Assembly (NCBI GenBank): GCA_938022295.1
Contig: CALIDR010000060.1
Coordinates: 1 to 10,284, forward strand
Direction: 5' to 3'
Length of the DNA stretch: 10,284 bases
DNA from: an uncultured Burkholderiaceae bacterium
GTDB lineage: Bacteria > Pseudomonadota > Gammaproteobacteria > Burkholderiales > Burkholderiaceae_C
The notes beneath the pieces are model-generated. The model was not told the origin of the DNA and made no database searches. It was given only the letters and a program-made list of their open reading frames with translations. A program made the translations under genes and the position numbers. Positions 1 to 6,205 of this stretch are shown here, piece after piece; position 1 is the first letter of the stretch; each line of letters opens with the position of its first letter.

Positions 1-336
1 CGCCCACAGCTGCACCTGCAGCGAGCCGGTCGTCGCCGCGGGACCGAACTGCGGGTTCGTGAAGTCGACGATGCCGGGCCGCAGCGTGATCTGCGCCGCG
101 GTCGAGGCCGGGCCGCCCGCCGGCGCGACGTACGTCTCGCCGAACAGCTGCAACCCGCGCACGCCGCTGCCGCCGCCGGAGGTGCAGCTCAGCGTCGGTG
201 GCGGCGGCGGCGGGGGTGCCGACCCGCCGGGCGGTGGCGGCGTCGAGCCGCCGCCAGGCGCTGCTTCGAGCGCAATGGTCGGGATTCCCCTGCCCGTTTC
301 GGGCAAAGCCACCTGCCGCGCAGCATCGGCCAACAT
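1..336 (-). CDS. Hypothetical protein with Pro/Gly-rich linker, N-terminal part only (runs off left edge)
   Basis: Read on the minus strand, this frame is open from a TGA at 382-384 to the left edge, giving about 112 residues from an ATG at 334-336. The first 30 or so residues are unremarkable. They are followed by a low-complexity linker rich in Pro and Gly (STPPPPGGSAPPPPPPT), then a beta-rich stretch with segments such as GLQLFGETYVAPAGG, ITLRPGIVDFTNPQF and GSLQVQLWA. The last part resembles beta-sandwich segments of secreted or surface proteins; that is impression, not a family assignment. The long G-run on the plus strand at 197-245 is explained by this proline-coding linker, which supports the minus frame as the real one. 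Oddly, no signal peptide or transmembrane segment precedes the linker and no good Shine-Dalgarno sequence precedes the ATG. The start may therefore be wrong, or the 5' end may have been lost by rearrangement. Function unknown. Confidence 0.5.
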   Translation of the reverse strand, partial: MLADAARQVALPETGRGIPTIALEAAPGGGSTPPPPGGSAPPPPPPPTLSCTSGGGSGVRGLQLFGETYVAPAGGPASTAAQITLRPGIVDFTNPQFGPAATTGSLQVQLWA

Positions 337-565
337 GGATCGTGTTCGCGCCCCGATCGGTGCCCGAACTGCTGGACGGAATCACGAAGGCTGTTCAACG
401 CTCGTGGCCACCGCCAGAATCGGCGCCAATCTCCTCGGCGAAGGATGCACCGAATGCGCAAGTGGCGCAGGATGCTGGAGGCGGGGCAGGCTGCACCGAA
501 CGACTCAACGATGCCGCTGCCCCGAAGCCGACGAGTCGACGGCCTACGAACCTGAGGAGCAGGCG
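337..565. promoter_or_regulatory. Divergent intergenic region upstream of the patatin gene
   Basis: These 229 bases lie between the start of the leftward gene and the GTG start of the patatin gene. Translations on both strands look non-protein-like: rich in Arg, Cys and Ser, without recognisable motifs. By position it should carry the promoter for the patatin/DyP-P450 unit and perhaps one for the leftward gene. I find no convincing -35/-10 pair or sigma-54 element. The best loose match is TTCAAC at 394-399 with CAGAAT at 415-420, and its 15-base spacing is too short to trust. The only firm element is the ribosome binding site at its right end. Confidence 0.4.
554..559 (+). promoter_or_regulatory. 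Ribosome binding site fixing a GTG start at 566
   Basis: GAGGAG lies six bases before the GTG at 566-568. It is the only good Shine-Dalgarno sequence near the point where recognisable patatin sequence begins. The same hexamer at the same spacing precedes the next gene at 2532-2537. It argues against the in-frame ATG at 59. Confidence 0.75.
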
Positions 566-2497
566 GTGGTCGAGAAGCGTTCGCCCTGCAGTATCGTGCT
601 CGAAGGCGGCGTGACCAGTGCGTTGATCTACGCCGGCCTGCTGTGTCGGCTGTCGCGCCATTACACGTTCCGCCAGCTTGGCGGCACGTCTTCCGGTGCG
701 ATGGCGGCTGCGGCTGCCGCCGCCGCGGAGTACGGCCGCCAAGTCGCTACGAGCGCTGCGGCGGCCCCGTGTGGACGCTCGCCACCGCCAGCCGATCCTT
801 TCGTCGAACTCGGCCGGTTCCCGGACAAGCTGGCCATGACTGACGAGACAGGCGGCACCCGGCTGCTCGCGTTGTTCCGGCCCCATCCAATGGCGCGCGC
901 CGCCTTTCGGGTCGTGCTGGCGGTGCTTGCGCGTCCAGGAAAGCGTTACGGCGCCTCCGCGGTGGCGCGCGGCGTCGCCGCCTTGTGGATCAACCACCCG
1001 GGCGGCGCGGTGCTCGCGTCACTGCTCGCAGCCGTGATCGGCTGGCTGGTCGCACGATGGGTATCGTCGTTTTCCTGGTGCGGTACTGCGCCGGACCTGG
1101 CAGCGGCCTGCGCAGCCCTCTGGGTCGTCGTCATGTTGCCGACCTTGCTCGGGGCGGTTGTCGTTGTCGCTGCCTGGGCCGTGTGGCGAACGGTGCGCGC
1201 ACTTCGCGCCAACCACTGGGGACTGTGCAGCGGCATGCCCCAGGCGGAAGGAGAGGCGGAAGGAGCGAGCAACGCCCTGATGCCGACGCTGCACAAGCTG
1301 TACCAGTCGCTCTCCGGCAAGTGTGAATGCGCGCCGCTCACGTTCGGCGACCTCTGGGGACAGCCCGACGGCAAGATCTCAGCACCGTGGTCCACGTCGG
1401 GCCGGCAGATCGATCTGCAGATCGTCACCACTTCCCTCGGTCTGGCACGGCCACTGCGTATCCCAGGCGAGCCGGGGACAGAGCCGCTGCGCGAGTTCTT
1501 CTACGACCCGGACGAATGGGCGACGCTGTTCCCGAAGGCCGTCATGCAGCACCTGAAGATTCACGGCAGGCCGTCGAAGCTCGTGCGCGACGACGGACAC
1601 GTCCTTTGGGCGTTGCCGCCGCCGCAGCATTTGCCGGTGCTCGTCGCCGCGCGCCTGAGCCTGAGCTTTCCGCTGCTGCTGTCGGCGATCCCGATGTACG
1701 TCGCCGTGCCGCGCCCCCCGGAACGAGGTGTCGAGGCGGAACCCGCGCCACGTCAGTACGACGTGCGAAAGACGTACTTCTCCGATGGCGGCATCACGTC
1801 CAACTGCCCCGTGCACTTGTTCGACGCGCCGCTGCCCGGTTTCCCCACCTTCGCGATCAACCTGTACCGCAGCGGCGCGCGCCGGCGATCGGTCACGCGC
1901 GCGGACACGCAAGACCCGGATGCCGAGGCATCGACGATCGGCGACGCGGCGTGCTGGCGCGACCCGTTGCCGTTCCTGCAGGCGATCCTGCACACCTCGC
2001 TCGACTGGCGGGACAGTTTGCAGCGAAGGATGCCGAGCTTCCGCGATCGCGTCGTGCACATCGGCGTGCCCCGGGGTGCCGGCGGGCTGAACCTGACGAT
2101 GCCGCCCCACACGATCCGCCGGCTCGGCCAGCTCGGGCAGATCGCGGCGAGACGCCTGCACCGCGACTTCGCATTGCCCGGGCGCGACGGCGCTGCCAAT
2201 GCCTGGGAGCGCCACCGCTGGACCCGCGCACGCACGACGCTGTCGGCACTGCGCGCGTATCTGGCAACGTTCGTCGACCGGCTCGCCACCGGCGAGCCCG
2301 ACTACGTGCGTCTTCTGCGCGCGGCGCAGCCGGCCGACCACGCGTTTCCCGACGACGTGTCGCGCGAGCAGGCGCTGGACCTGATCAGAGAAGTGCGCTC
2401 GCTGATGCGCACGATCGACGCCACGACGCCGCCAGACGCCCTCGACCAGGGTGCACCACATCCGCGGCCGAAGCTGCATCTTTCACCCCCTTGGTGA
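566..2497 (+). CDS. Patatin-like phospholipase with two internal membrane helices
   Basis: This 643-residue protein belongs to the patatin-like lipid acyl hydrolases, which use a Ser-Asp dyad to cleave acyl esters of membrane lipids. The nucleophile is Ser42 in GGTSSGA (GxSxG). The dyad Asp is Asp407 in FSDGG (the DGG motif). The anion-hole loop is IVLEGGVTSALIYAG (residues 10-24), a variant of the classical GGGxRG seen in a large bacterial patatin subgroup. Two hydrophobic helices at about residues 146-166 and 184-207 sit between nucleophile and Asp, so the enzyme is probably anchored in the inner membrane. After them come PLTFGDLW (257-264) and a segment with ATLFP, both typical of this subgroup as I recall it. 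The frame stays open upstream to an ATG at 59, but the extra 169 residues are low-complexity and overlap a leftward gene; GAGGAG six bases before GTG 566 settles the start. It ends 46 bases before the DyP-P450 gene, in one apparent operon. Lipid substrate unknown. Confidence 0.85.
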   Translation: MVEKRSPCSIVLEGGVTSALIYAGLLCRLSRHYTFRQLGGTSSGAMAAAAAAAAEYGRQVATSAAAAPCGRSPPPADPFVELGRFPDKLAMTDETGGTRLLALFRPHPMARAAFRVVLAVLARPGKRYGASAVARGVAALWINHPGGAVLASLLAAVIGWLVARWVSSFSWCGTAPDLAAACAALWVVVMLPTLLGAVVVVAAWAVWRTVRALRANHWGLCSGMPQAEGEAEGASNALMPTLHKLYQSLSGKCECAPLTFGDLWGQPDGKISAPWSTSGRQIDLQIVTTSLGLARPLRIPGEPGTEPLREFFYDPDEWATLFPKAVMQHLKIHGRPSKLVRDDGHVLWALPPPQHLPVLVAARLSLSFPLLLSAIPMYVAVPRPPERGVEAEPAPRQYDVRKTYFSDGGITSNCPVHLFDAPLPGFPTFAINLYRSGARRRSVTRADTQDPDAEASTIGDAACWRDPLPFLQAILHTSLDWRDSLQRRMPSFRDRVVHIGVPRGAGGLNLTMPPHTIRRLGQLGQIAARRLHRDFALPGRDGAANAWERHRWTRARTTLSALRAYLATFVDRLATGEPDYVRLLRAAQPADHAFPDDVSREQALDLIREVRSLMRTIDATTPPDALDQGAPHPRPKLHLSPPW

Positions 2498-2531
2498 CAC
2501 GGTTCCGATCCGCGCCACCGAACGCGCCGAC

Positions 2532-2537
2532 GAGGAG
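2532..2537 (+). promoter_or_regulatory. Ribosome binding site of the DyP-P450 gene
   Basis: GAGGAG six bases before the ATG at 2544-2546, identical in sequence and spacing to the site of the patatin gene. It favours this start over the in-frame ATG at 2451, which lies inside the patatin gene. Translation of the two genes is probably matched. Confidence 0.75.
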
Positions 2538-2543
2538 ATCGCC

Positions 2544-5500
2544 ATGTCTCGGCCGCCACCCACCCAACTGCTCGGCATCACCGACCTGACCGTCATCGCG
2601 CCCGTCAAGCAGGGGCTGATCGACGGCATCTTCGACAGCCGCACGTACGAATGGCGACTGCGGCGCGTGCTCGCCCTGCTCGACGCGGCGCGCCACATCA
2701 CGCGCGAGGGCGATCTGGTGCCCAGCCCGCGCATGGACATCGTCGGACGCTGGCGCGGAATCCACTTCTTCCGCTTCGCCGTGCTGCCGCCGGGGGACCG
2801 CCTCCTGCTCAACGTCAGCTTCGACGGTGGCTGGGAGCCATACATGCGGGTGATCTGGGGGCCGCTCGGCACGATGCTCGACCTGATCTTCTGCCATTGC
2901 GACGGCTATCCGCTGGCGGCGGTCAGCGCGTACGACGACTACGTCGCGTGGGTGCGCCGTCACGAGATCCCGAGCCAGTTCTTCTACGTCGACACGGGCG
3001 GTACGGTGGCGGACCGCGCCTACCTCGAAGGCCTGGAGGCGCGGCAACGCGTCTTCGGCGCCCGGCCGGACGCCGATCTGCGTGCCGCGCAGCTGGCGCT
3101 GGCGCCGGTGCGTCCGCCGCCGCCGAGCCCTCTGGCCGTGCAGGACGCGCTGCGCGCGCTGCGGGCGATCCACGGCTTGCGGCCCTTTTTTGGCCGCAGC
3201 GCGGCCTCCGGCCAGCCAGCGCCGACCGACGACGAAGCCGTGTTGCTGCGATTCGCACAGGACTACCTGTCCGACCTGCGCGAGTGGGTCGCGCGGGGCG
3301 AATTCGATCCCGGGCAGCCCTACGACGTCTGGCGCCCGCCGCTGGAGGCGGAGTTCCGCTGGCTGATGAACAAGCGCCCGGTGCCACCACAGCCCCGGCA
3401 GCGCCGAGGCGCGCCGGAGCCCCAATCGATCCAGGGTGGCATCCTGCGCTCGCCCGCAGCGCCGCACGGCTGCCGGGTGCGCGGCGCGCTGGTGCTTGTC
3501 CATGTGATCGATGCAGCCAAAGCTCGGAAATGGCTGCGCGAAGCCGCCGGGACCGGCCCGGGGAAGCCGGCCGCCCGGATCAGCGACGGCACCGCCGTCG
3601 AACTCACCGCCGATCGCGTGTTCTGCACGGTGGCGATCACGTACCACGGCCTGCGGACGCTCGGCGCCCACCCCGACAAGCTCGCGGCGCTGCCCGCGGA
3701 GTTCGTGCAAGGCATGGAAGGCAGGGCCGGCATCCTCGGCGACGTGCGCGGCAACCACCCGCAGCATTGGACGAGGCCCCGCCCTTGGGCCACGCCCGCC
3801 GGCCAGTCGATGCCGCCGGTGGACCTCGGATCCGTTCACCTCGTGATTCAGCTGAGGACCTGCGAAGCCGGCGACGAGGCGAATACCACCAACTCCTGGG
3901 CTTTGTTGCCGAGACTGAAGAAGTGGATTGACGGTCTGCCCGCCGACGCGCTGGAGGTGCTGGCGGTCGAGCCCGGCTGGTCTCGCCCCAAGAACGCCGG
4001 AGAGCCGGCGGCGCGCGACCACTTCGGCTACGTCGACGGCATCAGCCAGCCGTCGCTGACGCCTTCCGCGCAGCCGCTGTACTGGGACGATGGGGTGAAG
4101 ACCGGTGAATTCCTGCTCGGCTGGCCCAATGGCCGCGGCGACGGCGTGCGCGGGGAGGACGGCGACGACGCCGCCACGGTCGGCGCCGGCTGGATGGCTC
4201 TCGGCACGTTCGTCGTCGTGCGCAAGATCCGCCAGTACGTCGGGCGATTCGACACCCTCGTCGAACGCACCGCCAACGCACTCGTGAACTCTGGCATCGC
4301 CGCTTCGCGCGACGACGCGCGCGAACTGGTGCGGGCGAAGCTGATGGGCCGGGGCAGCGACGGGCGCCCCCTCGTCACCGCGCGCGGCTCGGGGCCGAAC
4401 GATTTCGACTTCCGGAACGACGCCGACGGCGCGCAGTGCCCTTTCGCGTCGCACGTGCGGCGAGCCAACCCCCGCACGGCCACGCCGGGCGGTCCGGTGC
4501 CACGCCTGCTGCGCCGCGGCATGAGCTACGGGCCGCCGGGCAGCGACGAGCGCGGTGACGACGATCGCGGCATCCTTTTCGTGGCCTACAACGCGAGCAT
4601 CGCCGAGCAGTTCGAGGTCGTCCAGCGCTGGCTGACGGGGGGCAACAGCAGCGGCGTGTCGTCGGCGCAGACCGACCCGTTCGTCGGCGTCCCGTTTCCT
4701 GGCCAGGTGAATGTGTTCCGCTTCGTGCACGACGACCGGGTCGTGCGCGTCGACCTCGGCGACCAGCCGATCTCGGCCTTGCAGTGGGGGCTGTACGCGT
4801 TCGTGCCCTCGATCCTGCTGCTGCGGGACATCGACGCGCTGACGCGGCCGGACACTTCCGAGCGGCCGGTCGCCGCGCGGTCACCGGCCGTGAGGAACGT
4901 CCCCCCGGAGACCCGCGATGTCAAGCGGATGTTCGAGGACGAACTCGTGCGCGACCGGTGCTGGGCCGATGTCCGGTCTCGCTCGGGGGTCCAGAGGATC
5001 GGTGGCTGCGTGGTCGTCGGCGGATACGAAACCGTGCTCCAAGTCCTGCGCGACGGCGGCACGACGTACAGCGCCCGCGGGTACGGCGAGCGGATGAAGC
5101 AGACCCTGGGCGAAAGCCCCTTTGGCCGGGACGACGTCGGTCCTCACGACGGTCACCAGCAGCCCCACGTGGCCGCCGTGAAGGCCGCCATCGTCGACGC
5201 CGTTGACGAAGCAAAAGCGTTCGCCACCGCCGAGCAGGTCGTCACCGAACGGCTCGCCGGCCGGCTCAGCTCGGCGCAGGCGCTGCGTCTGCCGGCGGCC
5301 ACCGTCGACGTCGTGCAACTCGGCCAGGAACTCATCGCCGACTTGCTCGCCCGTTGGTTCGGTGTGCGCTACGACGACCGCATCGCGCAGCCCGGCGGTC
5401 TCGACCCGTCGGCATCCGACCAACCAGTCCGGTGTCCCGGCCATTTCCTCTCCGTCGCGCGCTACGTCTTCTCGGCCTATCCGAATCCGGTCGTCGAGGC

Positions 5501-6161
5501 CCTGGCCAAGCGGCACAGCCAGCCACTGAAGGAAGCCGCGGCGGGGTGGACGGCGAGCACGGCGTCGGACCCCAAGCCGGCGGTGATTGCGGCGGTCCTG
5601 CAGAAGCTGGACGAATGTCGCGTCACCAATCTTGGCACACGCGAGGGGACCGTAGCCAACGTGATGCTCGGGTTGCCCGCCACCTTGCTCGGGAGCTGGG
5701 CCAAGGTGCTCGTCGCCTGGGTGCGCGATCGGCGGCTTTGGCACTTGCAGCACGAACTCCTGCGAGGCAACAGCAGCCCAGTGCAGTACATGCCGGCGAA
5801 GAAAGTGCTTCGCGCGCCGTTGGTGGCCACGTTGGCCGCGGATCCCGTGGCCGACGGCATCTGGCGTACGGCCGCACAGCGGCACTTCTTTCGCGGCATC
5901 GAGGTTCAGGAAGGCGACGTGGTGTGGCTCGGCCTAGGGTCGGCACTCGCCGAACGGCCAGATGACTTTGACGCGGCGGAGGATCTGCTGTTCGGCGGCA
6001 GCCTGGTGAAAGGGGCCGATCGCAGCACGCCGCACGCCTGCCCGGGCCGTCACATGGCGCTCGGCGCACTGCTCGGCGGTCTGACCGCGTTTCTGACCGC
6101 AGGCCAGTGGGCCGCGACGGCGAGCCCGACCACGCTGACGCTGAAGCCGCATGACGCGTGA
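2544..6161 (+). CDS. DyP-type peroxidase / cytochrome P450 fusion protein with N-terminal alpha-beta domain
   Basis: A 1,205-residue protein with three recognisable parts. Residues 1 to about 175 form an alpha/beta domain (TDLTVIAPVKQGLIDGI; HFFRFAVLPPGDRLLLNVSF; FDGGWEPY; CHCDGYP) that I recognise only as a ferredoxin-like domain found with haem enzymes. After a helical, Pro-rich linker, a DyP-type peroxidase spans about 296-763: it opens with IQGGIL and has GYVDG (catalytic Asp498), SHVRRANPR (proximal haem ligand His637) and LLRRGMSYG (a likely distal Arg at 657 or 658). From about 786 a P450-like domain follows: GIWRTAAQ (Arg1108, a candidate haem-propionate contact), VQEGDVVWLGLGSA, and the thiolate loop TPHACPGRHMALG with Cys1166. 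No canonical ExxR or classical I-helix acid-alcohol pair is visible. No signal peptide or Tat motif is seen, so the protein is probably cytoplasmic. It could peroxidise, hydroxylate or rearrange fatty acids released by the upstream patatin; that role is inferred. Domain assignments are firm for DyP, good for P450 and weak for the N-terminus. Confidence 0.9.
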   Translation: MSRPPPTQLLGITDLTVIAPVKQGLIDGIFDSRTYEWRLRRVLALLDAARHITREGDLVPSPRMDIVGRWRGIHFFRFAVLPPGDRLLLNVSFDGGWEPYMRVIWGPLGTMLDLIFCHCDGYPLAAVSAYDDYVAWVRRHEIPSQFFYVDTGGTVADRAYLEGLEARQRVFGARPDADLRAAQLALAPVRPPPPSPLAVQDALRALRAIHGLRPFFGRSAASGQPAPTDDEAVLLRFAQDYLSDLREWVARGEFDPGQPYDVWRPPLEAEFRWLMNKRPVPPQPRQRRGAPEPQSIQGGILRSPAAPHGCRVRGALVLVHVIDAAKARKWLREAAGTGPGKPAARISDGTAVELTADRVFCTVAITYHGLRTLGAHPDKLAALPAEFVQGMEGRAGILGDVRGNHPQHWTRPRPWATPAGQSMPPVDLGSVHLVIQLRTCEAGDEANTTNSWALLPRLKKWIDGLPADALEVLAVEPGWSRPKNAGEPAARDHFGYVDGISQPSLTPSAQPLYWDDGVKTGEFLLGWPNGRGDGVRGEDGDDAATVGAGWMALGTFVVVRKIRQYVGRFDTLVERTANALVNSGIAASRDDARELVRAKLMGRGSDGRPLVTARGSGPNDFDFRNDADGAQCPFASHVRRANPRTATPGGPVPRLLRRGMSYGPPGSDERGDDDRGILFVAYNASIAEQFEVVQRWLTGGNSSGVSSAQTDPFVGVPFPGQVNVFRFVHDDRVVRVDLGDQPISALQWGLYAFVPSILLLRDIDALTRPDTSERPVAARSPAVRNVPPETRDVKRMFEDELVRDRCWADVRSRSGVQRIGGCVVVGGYETVLQVLRDGGTTYSARGYGERMKQTLGESPFGRDDVGPHDGHQQPHVAAVKAAIVDAVDEAKAFATAEQVVTERLAGRLSSAQALRLPAATVDVVQLGQELIADLLARWFGVRYDDRIAQPGGLDPSASDQPVRCPGHFLSVARYVFSAYPNPVVEALAKRHSQPLKEAAAGWTASTASDPKPAVIAAVLQKLDECRVTNLGTREGTVANVMLGLPATLLGSWAKVLVAWVRDRRLWHLQHELLRGNSSPVQYMPAKKVLRAPLVATLAADPVADGIWRTAAQRHFFRGIEVQEGDVVWLGLGSALAERPDDFDAAEDLLFGGSLVKGADRSTPHACPGRHMALGALLGGLTAFLTAGQWAATASPTTLTLKPHDA

Positions 6162-6181
6162 GCGGCGGCCCCGGACCGTCT

Positions 6182-6201
6182 GCGGCGGGCCGAGGCGCCG
6201 C
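6182..6201. terminator. Weak hairpin in the convergent gap (possible bidirectional terminator)
   Basis: The 44-base gap between the two converging stop codons contains GCGGCG (6182-6187) and its complement CGCCGC (6196-6201) around an eight-base loop, followed on the plus strand by GCTTTC. Its position is right for a terminator shared by the two converging units. The stem is only six pairs and there is no real T-run, so the call is tentative. Confidence 0.25.
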
Positions 6202-6205
6202 GCTT

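Noticed and set aside
289..306. LPETG-like string near the start of the leftward protein, resembling a sortase signal
   Set aside because: It lies near the N-terminus and is not followed by a hydrophobic helix and basic tail, so it cannot be a sortase sorting signal.
2451..2543. Earlier in-frame ATG for the DyP-P450 gene
   Set aside because: It lies inside the patatin gene and has no ribosome binding site as good as GAGGAG before 2544; the added 31 residues look non-conserved.
2385..4730. Long open frame on the minus strand opposite the patatin/DyP genes (781 codons)
   Set aside because: It is rich in Arg, His and Ala without any recognisable motif and lies antisense to well-supported DyP sequence. 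Long antisense frames are expected at this GC content.
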